The notes: generated from the letters alone by a model not told the origin. 64,000 bases of DNA from Fagopyrum homotropicum (GCA_033239125.1 BSWB01000002.1:1397001-1461000); one strand, 5' to 3'. Shown: positions 33,678 through 47,252, counted from the stretch's first letter. Program-made: numbers and translations.

Positions 33678-34383
33678 ATAGAATTAGGGTACTATATTTA
33701 CGTCTCATATTTTCGAAAAATTGTAAAAAGATTATCGCAGTTGGTCGCACGATTTCTGCTACCGAAGGAAATCTGTGAAGTGAGACTGAGTAAGGATGTT
33801 AATAGGTCGGATAATGTGTGGGTGAACCACTTCCACTACCCACCCACTATTTTGGGTGTATCAGGTCGGGTGACCATCACCCGTTTTTTGTTTTGAGTTT
33901 TTCACCCGCTTTTATTGTTCCGGTGATTCTGATCCTATCGGTGTGGGTGTAATTGTCACCCCTCGACTGAGGTCCTCGTTAAGGACTTTAAGTTGACGGA
34001 TGTCAAGAAATGATATCTACGGAGTATTAGCAATTGAGATATAAATATTTTCAAAAACCTTACGAGAATTCCAACTTCCAAGGGAGTCGGTGTTTTCATC
34101 CAACAACTAGTTGACAATAGAAAAATTATCCACAATGTATTAGGCTTAAATATATTCCCCTACTTTAAATTTGAAAAGTTATTATCCAAACAAATTCGAT
34201 TCTACAACATAAGTTACGAGTTATGTTCGAAACAAACAAACGAGCTATTACAAGTTAGGAGCCAAGCATATCGAATTCAATGCACAAATAATATGACAAA
34301 TTATTTGTAACGTTACCAACTAAAGAATATCCTAGGTTTATACCTTCTTATAGTATATACTAGTTCATTGCTTGATTATGCTT
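33678..34383. other. Intergenic, no gene recognised
   Basis: Around 33800-33965 there are GGTCGGGTGA/TCACCCG motif repeats, possibly a hAT relic; otherwise nothing. Confidence 0.35.
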
Positions 34384-34386
34384 TTA

Positions 34387-34569
34387 GGGCTCGTTTGGAA
34401 TCGCTAAAAAATATTTTCGATAATCGAATGATTCGGAATCAATCAAAAATTATGTTTGTTTAGAGATCTTTTAACACCTGAAATTAATATAGCTAATCAT
34501 TCCATTTCCTTTCATTTTTCTTAACCGTTTTCATTCCGTTTACATCCCACCGCCTCAACCAAACGGGTC
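34387..34569. mobile_element. PIF/Harbinger-like MITE (183 bp)
   Basis: TTA on both sides (34384-34386 and 34570-34572). Ends GGGCTCGTTTGGAATCG and CCAAACGGGTC; sequence matches the nested element at 33252-33433. Confidence 0.85.
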
Positions 34570-34572
34570 TTA

Positions 34573-35357
34573 GTACATTATAATGTAAGAAAAACGTTAG
34601 GTAAGTATCTTATTCTTTTGACATAATTATATTAGCTATGTACTATGTTACTTAGGAATCTAATAAACATAGTTCAGGTAACTTTGTGACCACAAAGTAA
34701 TCATATACCGTTCTTCACCGATGTATTATGTTAATAATATTGTGGCATTACGTTACACATGTTGAACATAAAAAAACCGTTCACGTTTAAAGCTACGTAT
34801 AGTGAGTCTACTATATTATGTTGGTGGATACTTCTTCCATTGTCAAATTTAGAAGAAAATCTGTTGAACTTAGGTGTTAGGTTTGTGTATAACGCGTATT
34901 TGCGTTAGTATACACAACCCAACCCACCAATTTACAATTTGATTGACTTTTATAGTATACTTCACTAGTAACTGAGATTTTAATAACTCCATTTCGTCGT
35001 ACGTCCAAAAACGTATGCGCGTTGGTAATAGGAGAAAGTAACTTACCAACCTTATATAATATGCATGTTATCCCACTACTGACGTAGGAACATTTCATCT
35101 TTCACCCTCCTCCTCAAGTTCAACCGTTTGACACGGTTGACACTTGACGACATGCCTTAAGATCGGATAATCCAATCGAACTAACTATCATTGTACATCT
35201 TTGCAGTTAGAGTCTTAAGGCCGACAAGCTCGATAAGCCAAGACCCGAGAGATCGAATTGCTCATATAATACATGAACTTCTTATTGATTAGAAGTAATA
35301 CGAATTGGGTAACAGGAGGAGTGACCCACCGACCTTACATACTAAATTCCTTATTTC
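34573..35357. other. Intergenic, no gene recognised
   Basis: The part 34870-35340 has pieces reminiscent of the TRIM LTR (GGTTGGTAAGTTACT, GCGCAT) but could not be aligned with confidence. Confidence 0.3.
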
Positions 35358-35365
35358 ACTATAAT

Positions 35366-35695
35366 CAGAGGCGGAGCTAGGGATGGGCTGACTAGGCAGT
35401 GGCCCACCCCAACTCAAAAAATATTTTAATATAAATGACCAATTTTTTCAATTAACTAGAAATTAATGTATCTGATATTTACTTCATTGATATCCATCTT
35501 TTTGCTTCACGGCAATGATAACGGTAACTAAGTTTTAGATAGTTATTTACGAAGTATTAGTTAATATATTTACATTTTATATATTCACCTAAAATGTAGG
35601 TTAGTTTAATAGAGCTAAACTATACTAAATTATGTACATATGTAGTAAGTGGTAAAATTCCGCCAACCCATCAAAAATTTCTGGCTCCGCCCCTG
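35366..35695. mobile_element. Non-autonomous hAT element (330 bp)
   Basis: Perfect 8-bp target duplication ACTATAAT (35358-35365 and 35696-35703). Ends CAGAGGCGGAGCTAGG and, reverse-complemented, CAGGGGCGGAGCCAGAAA. No coding capacity. Confidence 0.92.
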
Positions 35696-35703
35696 ACTAT
35701 AAT

Positions 35704-36230
35704 CGACCTATATGTCGGTAGAGATACAAATTTAAATATATTTGTGGTATGAACAATGAGTCCCCGTTCGAAAAACATTTTGCAATTAAAATATTAGTTC
35801 ATATAAAAACAGGAAAATGTTTTTTTTGAATGATCAGCTAAATGGGTTTTATTATTAAAAGACATGAAATAAATCTTTTTATTAATCTGATTGATATATA
35901 TATATATATATATGGCTTCTAAATTAATTAATAGAAAATGTATTTTGTAATTGCTTTTATAAAAAAAAGGTTCTATAGTATGTTGTCAACATAAGTAAAA
36001 ATATTCTATTCGACGAAAATTATTTACATTTGTAAATACTGAAAAACCACAAATGAAATCTAATTTATTTTCATAGATTATGGTTCTATCTGTTTTTCCA
36101 CCAATTAATATTAATATCAATTATTTTAATCATTATTACAAAATAGTATCAAACTCTAATTGAATAATACTTCTTTGTTTTATTATTTCTTATAATAAGA
36201 CAATAAATCTAGGTATACTGATACGATTGG
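35704..36230. other. AT-rich intergenic DNA
   Basis: Contains a short TA microsatellite at about 35894-35913; no gene recognised. Confidence 0.4.
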
Positions 36231-36235
36231 ATAAG

Positions 36236-36795
36236 GATCGAGCAAGACAAGTTCTTCCTGGGCCGAAGGCCAAGGATCGAGCGAGACAAGCTCTTCCTGA
36301 GCCGAATGCCTAAGAAGAGCTCGTCTGGGGTTCGAATTATATCTATTTCGTTATAAATAGATAGGTTTAGGGTTGTTTTCTTTTATCCACGAGAGCATAT
36401 CGAAAACCCTAACAACAATATTTGTGCAGTAAAAATACAAAACGTTTTGTCTTCTCTTTATTACCTAAGTAACTCGTTAAAAATCACAACATTACTATAA
36501 TCACATATTAATGACATTAATATATTATGTTGAGGGTTTGGTGCATTCGGTCCAGGAAGAGCTCGTCTGGGATTCGGATTCTATCTATTTCGTTATAAAT
36601 AGATAGGTTTAGGGTTGTTTTCTTTTATCCACGAGAGCATATCAAAAACCCTAACTGCAATGTTTGCGCAATAAAAATACAAAATGTTTTATCTTTTCTT
36701 TATTACCTAAGTAACTCGTTAAAAATCACAACATTATTATAATCACATATTAATGACATTAACATATGATGTTAAGGATTTGGTGTATTAAAATA
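36236..36795 (+). repeat. Tandem duplication with TATA-like motifs, LTR-like
   Basis: Two 242-bp units start with GAAGAGCTCGTCTGGG at 36314 and 36556; each carries TTATAAATAG and TTTAGGGTTGTTTTC. In front, a 39-bp unit (AAGGATCGAGC..) occurs twice (36235-36312). This may be a fragment of a retrotransposon LTR, but no ends were found. Confidence 0.7.
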
Positions 36796-36799
36796 AAAT

Positions 36800-37642
36800 C
36801 TAATAATGCAATTCAGAATATGATTGATTTGTGATTTCAACGAGATTATGATTGATATATATTTGATAATTGACAAGAAGAAAAGCCTACGTGATCTATC
36901 AAGTAGAAGGGAGACCACTTTCACACGTACATAGAATTTCACCAATGCATGGCTAAAATATTACAAAATATATATATTAATAAATAAATAAATATTAAAA
37001 TATATTCATAAAAAGGTAAAGAACAAGACATCATATGTGCATCTAGCCGCCACTAAACGACTAAAGTGATAATATAAATTAAACATGGATTTATATAATT
37101 AAGTATATAAAGTTAATTTTATATTGGATGCAAGAGGATTAATAAATGCATCTAATCAATTAGCAAGTTAGGTGAGAAAATCAGATGAATTAACTAGAGG
37201 TTAGATTGAAAATCACTCTCTATCAAATTTGAAAATAAGTTAATCTATGAGTCCGTTCGGTGACATAAGATCACGTTGATGAAGTTGAAGATGAAAAGAC
37301 CTATTTAGATGAAAAATTAAGAAAATAATATTGTTTAAGTAGATTAATACGAAAGTAAGTGAAATGAGTGTTCGATAAAATAATATAATTGTGGGAAAAA
37401 TTACGAAAAAAAATATGTTACAAATTTTTGTATGTGAAATAAATGAAAAAGAAAGAGGGGTAAACATGATACTTTAACCCTAATAAATGTTATAATAAGT
37501 TTAATAGAATTACACAATTTTCATAATTTAATTCTCTTAATCACCATTATTTAATTCCTTTCATTTCCTTTATTCTCTTACCGGACAAGACTAAGAGAAT
37601 TATATTTTCTTCTTAATTCCTATAATCTTTAATCTCCTTAGT
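36800..37642. other. Intergenic, with a probable diverged MITE at 37246-37620
   Basis: From 37246 (GTCCGTTCGGTGAC) the sequence follows the element at 37646 in order (GATGAAGATG, AAGTGAAATGAGTGTT) but has eroded ends. Confidence 0.45.
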
Positions 37643-37645
37643 TTT

Positions 37646-38073
37646 GGGCCTGTTTGGTAACGTAACATTACGTAGATGAAGATGAGGATTAAGATAATTA
37701 TTTAGATGAAGAAATAAGGAGATGAAATTGTTTAAGATGATCAATATGAAAATAAGTGAAATGAGTGTTTGGTAAAATGAATATGATTGTAAGTAAAATT
37801 ACGAAAAAGTACGTGTTAAATTTTTTTATAGATGAAAGAGTTGGATAAAGGAAGAGGGTAAAAATGAGATTTTAACCTCAATAATCTTTATAATCCCTAT
37901 AATCTAAGTTTTATTGGATTACAAAATTCTCGTAATCTAATTCCCTTAATATCCATAATCTAACCCATTTAATCTCCTTAATTCCTTACCAAACGAAATT
38001 ACGTGAATTATTTCTCTCTTTTAATTCTCTTAATCTTAATTCCCTTAATTTATCATATTACCCAAACGGAGCC
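37646..38073. mobile_element. MITE with GGGCCTGTTTGGTAA ends (428 bp)
   Basis: Ends GGGCCTGTTTGGTAACG and TTACCCAAACGGAGCC are inverted repeats; TTT on both sides. PIF/Harbinger-like in structure. A diverged copy precedes it. Confidence 0.65.
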
Positions 38074-38610
38074 TTTACCTTTTACGAATAGATCCTATAA
38101 TATGACAATTATATTTATCATAATCTTAATTCCCTTAGGAGGATCGGATTCGCTATTCAGAAAGGATTGACGGCACAACTTATTGTCCGTCTTCCTTCTA
38201 GTTTGATGTAAATTTGGTGTATTGGAGATTTGAATTTATCATCAAATTTGAAAATGAAGTTAAATTATAGTATGAATTGATGACACACTCATACAATAAG
38301 GTGGAAGATGCACCATTGCATTGCATGATTTGAATCAAGCCAAAAGGTTATTATAGATTTGTCATGGGAGACAACTTTATAAGACCTAGGAAAATCTAGG
38401 TTCTAGGTTGTAATTTTCCTCCCCTAATAATAATAATGATCATACAATGGACATTCCCTTACAATTGCCTCTCCTAATTGGGAACATCTTTGTATTCATG
38501 GTGGGTCATTATGGGATTTACACATTTATACACATCATATGAAACAAGAATAACATGTAATTTCAATAATTTTTATATTAAAACAAATTGATAATAAAAT
38601 TAGTTACAAC

Positions 38611-39128
38611 AAACGTCACATAACAGATAAGACAATTTTTAATACAATAACTTATTTTAATCTTTTTTTTACAAACATAATTACTGTCTAACCCATACAG
38701 GACACGGGCATTATAACTTTTGTTAAATAAAGCCAAGTTATCCTGGTGGTGCGCTCCACTATTCGCCTTTTGAAACACGAAAAACCTCGATAACTCAATT
38801 TCTTTGAACCTAAACCGGTAACTCACGGTTTGGCCAAACCGGCAAATCTAAACCGTCGGTTTGGGCCGGTTTGGAAATTGTCGGTTTGGCGGTTAGCCCA
38901 AACTGAACCCATGTCTAAACAAACGTCACATAACAAAATATAGCAGATAAGACAATTCTCAACACAATAATTTATTAAACTTTTTTCACAAACATAATTA
39001 CCGTCTAATTCGTACAGGACACGAGCAATAAAACTTTTGTTAAATAAAGTCGAGCTATATTGGTGGTGCGCTCCACTATTCGCCTTTCATAACACACGAA
39101 AAAACTCAATAACTCAATTTCTTTGAAG
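38611..39128. repeat. Tandem duplication with hAT-derived junction
   Basis: AAACGTCACATAACA at 38611 and 38921 begin two copies of a block of about 200 bp (with CAGGACACG and GGTGGTGCGCTCCACT). Between them, 38814-38916 is made of CGGTTTGG motifs ending, in reverse, TTAGACATGGGTT, the same end as the hAT element at 13253. Confidence 0.8.
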
Positions 39129-41646
39129 CTAGACTACTTACTAACAAAACTCGACCCCTAATAGACGAGTAGCAATTATCTACTCACAAGTATCACTACA
39201 CGACGCGAATACAAACGTACAATAAGTTTATACGATTAGGAAAACTCGAAGAGTACCTATCTCTTTCTACCAAAAACTCGATATCTCTTTCGACCAAGGA
39301 CCAAATAAATCACAAAATCCAATTTCTTTATCTTATCACATTGACAATTCTTTGAATACCGTTGTTTGTGGCTGCCAATTTATGACACCTTTAATTTGAT
39401 AGCAAACGTATAGCTAACCCTTCTTGCCCTAAAGACAAAAGCTTTATCTACCACTCTTCATGCACTAGTTTGAAGGTGACTTGTTATGAATTTGGTGGGT
39501 TTAAGTCAATATTAAGTATTAAGAGATATGCAAGTTTCAAATTATTATTGTTAGGGCATATTCCACTTATTTATAACATGTACTTTATTGGGTAAGACAT
39601 ATTTTCGGGAACTCTCCAAAGATTTCGATTGACGTTGAGATTTTGTATACGTAATGGGTTTGAAAATATTAAAAATTGATTTGGAAGTCGGAACCGAGAG
39701 TCCGAAGAAACAAAATGAGAAAATTGATGTAGAAAAGCTTTTATTTTTACAGTAAAAGTAAATTCAAATCTTTTGTTTTAAAGCGACGGATATAAATGTT
39801 AGTATAACAATTAATGTGACTATCAAACGGTTTAGGCTATCCACATTTGTAATAAAATATCTATTTATCCAAATTATGCGAAACAAAGAACATGAACATT
39901 TGAGTACATATTTTTAAGTTCTTACACTTTTAAAAAGCCAATTTCATAAAAAATTTGTGCACTAATTTAAGGGTTGATTCACATTTTATATGAAATGTTT
40001 GTTCTTGTGCCATATATATGCATATGTGACTATGTGAGTGTATGTATGTAGGAAGAACAAAAAAGTTTGAAATGAATTATAAACAAATAACTAACTTAAT
40101 GTATAAGGCTGATGTGTTACCCGTCCGATAATTTGTAGTTTTTATGACGAGCCTCTGTTTTGATCCGTCTAGTTCGACCCAAGAATCTGTAGATTTAGTC
40201 CGGAAAAATCCGAATCCGAAAATATCTAATAGTTGGTGACCCGAGTCCGATCCGATCCAAGAATATTTTTCGAAACTTTGGATACATATCAAGGTTTTGA
40301 CAAAAAAAAGTTGGATCGGATATATTCGACTAGAATAGTAGTAAATACTCAAATCGAGGATACCCGATCCAGATAAAAGTATCGGATATCTGGATATTAT
40401 CGTTCAGAATTTTATAAAACTAAAGTTGGCGGACTTCCCACGATTATTTCCAAAAGGTCAAAATTTTGGCGGGTTTCCCGCTGCAATACGATGGGATTCT
40501 AACGGATGACACATTGATATGAACATGCGGGCTTCCCATGATTACTTTCACCGCGAATCTAAAGTTGGTGGGTAATAACTCGATCTATCACCGATTGATT
40601 TTAGTATGAAAATTTTCCGGCTTATGCGTTCTTATTTTTTACGTATGGCGCACAAACTTCATGTTATTTGGAGCACCTAAATTGATTACTTGTATGCATA
40701 TTATTAAAGTTTGACTTATTTGTACCAACTTTTAACTTCATTACCTAAATCTATCAAGTTAGCTACGTCGGTTTCTTTGGTAATGTCTTACTTGTGAGAC
40801 AAGAAAGGTCATATCACGAATATTTTAAAAATATTTAGAAAAGTCATTGTAAATATTCCAATGACTTATGATTTATCGGAAAATAATTATTGAATTAATC
40901 AGAAAATTTAGATTATAAAATAGGGATTCACTCTTATATCACATAAAATTACATATATTTTTTTAAAAAAATTGAAGATTAGCTTCTTCCAACAAGTTTC
41001 CTAAAGTGCAAATAGTCTAGAGTAGTTAATATTTGAACATTTTTTCTATATAGAAGTTGAACCTAGACGTAAATCAAGCATGCTTGATGTGAAATTTCGA
41101 AAGGTCAAAGTTTACGTGGAATTTCGTCAAGTGTTCAGACGTACGTGTGTTAGGTCTCAACACTAACATATGAGATTAATGAGGTTGTATGTATAACGTA
41201 TTGTAAATAATAGATGTAATTCATCAATCTTATATCGTAGACTCGTTATAACTTTGTAATCTATATAAAAACATATAAATTACAATCGTTCACACCCTAA
41301 TATCTCGAAATATTTAGATAAAGTTATAATTGGTAGAAAAACAAGGTTTGGATTAATGTGATTTTTGGATTATAATATCAATATTCACACTTCAACATAA
41401 AAATTTTTAATAATGTAGATGATATTTTCATTTCCTATGTTCATATTTGTATTTTGTATTCTACTTGGGACAATTCCACTTCCAATTGTCATGGAACATA
41501 AATGAGAGGTATTCAATGAACATGTGATTGTGGGGGCAAATAGTAGACCGGGTTCTCTGTGGTTTGGGTTCATGATTTGTATTTTTTGAGGGTTTCATCA
41601 TTCAATGAAATTAACATTTGGTTAATAAGTTTCACTTAGATAATCT
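39129..41646. other. Intergenic, no gene recognised
   Basis: Around 40110-40400 repeated CCGATCC/GGATCGGAT motifs suggest another hAT-like relic without clear ends. The rest shows no coding sequence. Confidence 0.35.
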
Positions 41647-42262
41647 AACCCTAACAGGAAACTCTAACATTTTTTAGTAAAGAACAAACCTTAACACACT
41701 AGGTCAGTATAGAGTCGGATTGAGTTGTCCGAATAAGTTAAAAAGTAAACGTTTCTTTTGAGATTTGTTGTTAATTAAGTTGAATTTTGGAAATATCGTT
41801 CACTTGAAAAAAAGGAAAAAGTTAGCTCCATATCGACTCAACCCTAACACGAATTTCTAATACTTTTTAGTCAAAGATAGACCTTAATATACTAGGTCAG
41901 TCTAGAGTCGGATTGATTCGTCTGAATAAGTCAAAAAGTAAAACTCTTTTAAGATTTGTGGATAATTAAGTTAAATTTTAGAAAAATTATTCCATTTTTT
42001 AAAAAAAAGTAATTAACTCCATATCGACCCGAAAGAGGGTTTTGATCGACCAAATCCTAGCACGAAACTCTAATATTTTTTAGTCAAAGATAATTTGACG
42101 TGCATAGCCCTAATAATTAACATTGTTAGTATGGTTTCGAACGACTGACTTATAATCGGCCCAACCCTAACACAAAGCTCTAATACTTCTGAGTCAAAAA
42201 CAAACCCTGACATACTAAGGCCGGTATAGAGTCGTATTGAGTTGTCAAAATAAGTCAAAAAC
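41647..42262. repeat. Degenerate tandem repeat (about 195-210 bp units)
   Basis: AACCCTAACA-x-GAAACTCTAA begins units at about 41647, 41841, 42052 and 42162; each continues with TTTTTAGTCAAAGA and TAGAGTCGGATTGA where complete. The last units are truncated. Confidence 0.65.
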
Positions 42263-43858
42263 TTTAGTGTATAACCCTAATAATAAGATTGTCGGTGTGA
42301 TATCAAAAACAAACTTATAATCGACAGACAATATGTCCTACAACATTATGTGTCCATCTATCTTCAATGCAAAAAACACAATGGCAATTCAATTTAGACA
42401 CTAGCTTGACCATAAGGCTATGAACAATATGTTAGCTAACACAAATATTGAAACATTAATGCATGTGAAAGGAACATTCAAGGAAATTTTATAATTACAA
42501 CAAGATGGAGACTTGGACGGACCAAAATGAAGAATGTGGGGTCATAAATAGTACAATGGTGACATTATGTGGAAAAGAAGGGCCCTTTTTGTTATTATTT
42601 TATTATACTTTTTAACCATTATTTTATTAAGTGTGATTTTGTGTAGGTGTACATGTTTTGAAGTGTTGGTGTAAGTCCAGGCTTGTTGGGTAAGAATGAT
42701 ATAACCTCAACAAACATTCAATCTAAGGCTATGGAGAGAAAGTTAGTTATAGTTGGCTATGTTATTAAATATTCTTCCATTATTGGGCCAAAAAATATAA
42801 TTTTTTTTGTTTTTCTTAAAAAGGCTTCTAGAATATGTATGGAAGTTTCTCATCATGAGGTCATTCTTGACTATTTAAGAATTGGAAGTAGTCAACATGG
42901 AGTATTTGCTTATGTGTTATGTTATCATATACTTTGTGAAAAAAGTTATTGTGTTATTGAATATTGACTAATTGGTCTAATTAGTACACATTAAGGCAAA
43001 AATCTTATTAAAATCTAGAATCGGAATATAATGAGAAATGGCCTAATCTGATTTATGAAATATGATGTTTGGTTAAGATTATAGATCAATATATTTTAAA
43101 AAATAATGTTTGATGTCCTAATTAGTAATATGACGAAGACCTAAAGTTTCTAAAATGGCTCATTTCGATACCTTTCGGTTTGAGTGATTCCGAAACTGAT
43201 TCCTGATTTCCTAGGAATTATATCAAATGTGCCCTAAATTTCTTGGCATTTGACGAAAGACGTTTATATGGAGTTTCGTTATTGAATTTCTCAACAGAAC
43301 AAGTCATGGTGTACCTACTTTTGACAAAGTTATTTCAGTAATACTTGACTCATCCCGTTCTTGCTTCATTTTCGGGTAGATATCTTCATAATCGTGTTTG
43401 GCATGTTCTTTCGACTTCACTTCATTTTCAACTTTTGGCCGATTTGTTCGACGTTTGTTTTATTGTTGAATTATTCTTTTGCCATTTTTTTTTGTCCACA
43501 AATCACCCTCGGCCTCTTGCTAAACCATAAAAAAATGTTTTGGGAAAGGTTTTCGAATCTATTATATAATGCTAAAACATTAGTGGATATCGTCACATGA
43601 CATCGCCACATTAAATTCACCACATGTCATCTTTACATCAAACCACCTCACTGTTATTCTAAGGTTATGACACCTCATTATTTTTTTTGTTGTAATTTTT
43701 TGTTAACATTATTCTTTTTGATGACCATATTAATATGTACAATCTCTTTTGAGATATTGAAATATCATATATTTAGAAAGACTATATTATAAAAAAAATT
43801 AATATAATTGACAAAAGTATATCCATGTTGAAAATGTAATATAATTGACATAAACATA
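42263..43858. other. Intergenic, no gene recognised
   Basis: Open frames at 42683-42967 and 43345-43600 lack recognisable motifs. No repeat ends seen. Confidence 0.35.
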
Positions 43859-45415
43859 TTAACCCACACCCGTCCTATCATGTACGGGAACCCCGGTTGT
43901 ACACCTCCTCCGAATCACTCGGCAGCTACCCTATCTTGCAAGACATCTAACAACACGGATAAACCGTTAGCTACTATAACATAGAGGAAAACACTGAAGC
44001 ACAATCACATATAAAGCAAGGGTTAAACACATATCATGCTATAACAAAACTCCTTTATTATTATATTTATTAAGGTCATCCACAATAATGCATTAATAGG
44101 TGTGACATGGAAAGTCTTAGACTCCCGCCTTCGGTCCTTTATCCAGCTGGAGTAGTTCAGCGCACCTTCCCGTATACACAACGGAGTGGTTCGCGAAGCA
44201 CTTCCAAGACACCCTCGGGAGAACTGGACAAGTGATCACCGCTCGTTACCCGTGGGCCATAATCATATGTCGGTATATTAAAAGGTAACAAAACGCCACA
44301 ACACATAAACACACACCACTCAAACATTCGTCAATATATCATAGAACCTAAGTAAGTCCTAAGGACTAACCTGAAATAGAGTACTCTTAGTTATCCACAC
44401 AAACCCGATCTGTAATCAACTCCTTAATGTCTGATACAAGTCAAGGCAAGGTATCAAAACCAACCTACGTCAATATGAAACTGCATCCTAACCTACCTTA
44501 CACATAACTCAACGTAACTCCACAACTAACTAAACCCTACACATGGGAAACACTCTAGATCGGCTAGGCCACCTATCATGATGCTACCATGATCAAAGGG
44601 GTACAAGGAAGGAGGAACAACATACCAAGAGAACACCCTTAAATCACAAAAACAATTTAAGGATATCACTGGAGGAAAACCGTGGTAAAAGAAGTGAAGA
44701 GGCGTGGGGCAGAAAGAACCTAGAGACTGCACCCGCGGCAGACGCAAGGCGCGAGGGCGGTGAGGTGCGGTCGCGGGAAAGGCGACTACGATCTCCGACT
44801 TCTCCTTCTTTGTGCACGGTCGCCTTCTTCTTCAATACTTCTTGTAATTCTTTGTAGTCTCAACCAAGCACTCAAATAACCCCTCGGTAACCAAAGGAGA
44901 AAAAAAAGAAGGAACAACCTACCCTTATTCTTCAATGGAGACAAATTGCTTCTTCAGCAACCTTCAACGACGGTTCTTTCTTGTGGTCTTGCTGCACTCC
45001 GACTGAGATGAAAGATGTATCCCTTGCTGATTGGAATCAAGAGATACAGGTGAAGAGAGGAAGAAGAAGAAGAAGGAATCACTTAAAGGAATTCGAGAAA
45101 AGGAAGAGAGAACAAGACTTACGTGATTCCCCATAAGTTGTCAAGGTTTCTAAAGAGAGAGGCAGTTTATTGGATTAGGTTAAGAGCACTAAGTTTTTAG
45201 GGATATAAACGAGAAAACCGTAACTGACGACGGTTACGAAAATAAAAGAGACGCGGCCAACTGTTTACCCGAACCCGTGGGATACAGTGGCCGCCCCGCG
45301 AGTCGGCGCACCCGCGACTCACTATGCCTCCCCTCCCCTCCCCTCCCCCCCCCCTCACCCCGGGTAACCTACCCGAAGGCAACCCTAAAGGGCCTCTAAC
45401 CAACCGGGTGTTACA
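43859..45415 (-). mobile_element. Probable solo LTR of a Ty3-type retrotransposon
   Basis: On the minus strand the block starts TGTAACACCCGGTTGG at 45415, a common start of Ty3 chromovirus LTRs, and ends near ACGGGTGTGGGTTA at 43859, which mirrors the start. Composition is clearly richer in GC than on either side. No primer-binding site or coding domain follows, and no target duplication was found, so the boundaries are tentative. Confidence 0.45.
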
Positions 45416-46449
45416 TGGGCGGTTTCTTGCAACCGCGGGGGCAGTGAAACGACGGCGGAGGACATCGGGACTTCCTTTGACAACAGAACCACACTAGGCT
45501 GGCTTTAGCTTTCCTCTGTGATTCTTCACACCACACACTCAATCACAAGAGCCTGGATATACACATGCAACAATCAAACCATGACCATCTAGAATCAAGA
45601 CTCGATCTTGATTCTTGCCAAGAAAAAAAAAAGGATGTAGTAGGAGAAATCACAAAGATCTAGCCTACAACATGCATTTTAAGATCAATATTCATGAAAG
45701 AACTCAGCATGCAACCCATAGGAAAATGAGAAGAAAAGAAAATAACACTTAGTTGGAAATAGTTCAATATCAAAAGGGTGCTCAAAATACAATAAACTCT
45801 TACTTAATTTGGATCCAAAGTTACATCTTCAAGTTTTCAACCAAAATCCCTCTAAAAAAACCCATATAAAATGTTCCAAGAGAGAGTAATTCCCAAAAGA
45901 GAGAGAGAGAGGGGCTGCAAAAGACTGTGAGGAGAACCAAGAGCCATCATGCCATCACCCGGTTTGTACTCTTCCTTAGGAAAGCAGGGTCAAGTCTGAA
46001 CTTTCATGACTAGTGTGAAAAAGCTGCTCAGAAGGAAAATCTCGACGCAAAATCTCGGGCGAGATTTCATCACATTTCGGGGCCGAGGTTTTTGATCCTT
46101 CACGTGAGCCTTCATTCCATGAAAATCTCGAGTCGTGCAAAATTCAAGAATCTCGGCCAAGATCAATAATGCACCAGTCCGAGATCCCACTAATCTTCTT
46201 CTTTGCTCCAATGCTTGCTTCCCTCGGGTCTTGAGTACGCGCCGCTTCGAGGGTTGATCCTCAAATGCGTTAATTACGTCCAAAGATCGCCGAAATGTGT
46301 GAAAAACCGACAAAAGCTCGTGTAGACATCTTTTCTAGTAATATGCAAAATCAACCACAAAGGTCCCTAACTCAAGCCAATGCATGCAAAAAACAAAGGA
46401 AAAATCTACCTAAATGAAGCCTAAACTAAGGTCATATATCATCTTATCA
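45416..46449 (-). mobile_element. LTR-like segment, possibly Tat/Athila type
   Basis: Read on the minus strand from 46449 it starts TGATAAGATGATATATGACC and runs through TTTTGCATGCATTGG, as seen in long LTRs of the Tat/Athila branch. The other end is unclear and abuts the preceding LTR-like block. Confidence 0.35.
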
Positions 46450-46805
46450 AATATATAAAGAAAGAAAAAATTATTCTAAGATAATTTCTAAATAGGATTT
46501 TTTTTATTTTTATAAAAAACAACTTGGTTTGGAAAGTTCTTGTAATGTAATGTAATGTGGAATAATACTATAAAAGTATTTTTTTTTAATAACTATTTGT
46601 CTTATATAAAACCTTTAAAATTAACTTGTATATAGAATTTTCAATATATAACTCTATAGTTATATATATATAATACATGATTTTATTTTATTTTATTTTT
46701 GAGCAAAGAAAAACTTAGGTCAATATCACTAATTAGGTCTTTTAGCAATATTACTCTATTAAGCTCATAGCATAATCTCATTTAGCAAATATATCTTTAA
46801 TAGAG
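46450..46805. other. AT-rich intergenic DNA
   Basis: Nothing recognised. Confidence 0.4.
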
Positions 46806-46808
46806 TAA

Positions 46809-47249
46809 GTGCTTGTTTGGTTGGGAGTAAAAAACCCAGTAAAGTAAATTAATCCATTAAATGGGATTCAATTAAGGTGTTTGGTTGCAAAATAAAAAAT
46901 GATAAACACATTAATCTAGTTTATTGGATATTTTCCAATTACCTCAAATGGAGTATTTACAATTACCCACTCCTCCCTAGATAACAAAACAATTAACGTG
47001 TTATTTTGATATCAAATTTCCCAATTACCCTTAAAATTTTCATCTCCCACCTTTTTTATTTTGAAAATGAAGGTTATAATTGTCATTAACTAAAAATGCC
47101 TATGAATTTAACACATTGCAAATTACTGGATATTTTTTTGCTACCAAACATATTTTCTCAATTCTCAGCAATGGTAATTCCCAGTAATTCAATTCCTAGG
47201 AAAGTCAATTCCCGAAAATTGTAAATCCATTGTTTAACCAAACAAGCAC
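46809..47249. mobile_element. PIF/Harbinger-like MITE (441 bp)
   Basis: TAA on both sides (46806-46808 and 47250-47252); ends GTGCTTGTTTGG and CCAAACAAGCAC. Interior is the reverse complement of 16122-16565 with moderate divergence. Confidence 0.88.
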
Positions 47250-47252
47250 TAA

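Noticed and set aside
41640..42200. Telomere-like AACCCTAA motifs
   Set aside because: They occur once per ~200-bp degenerate unit, not as consecutive heptamers.
45197..45403. Gly/Arg-rich minus-strand frame
   Set aside because: It comes from a CCCCTCCCC tract in an LTR-like block and lacks any domain.
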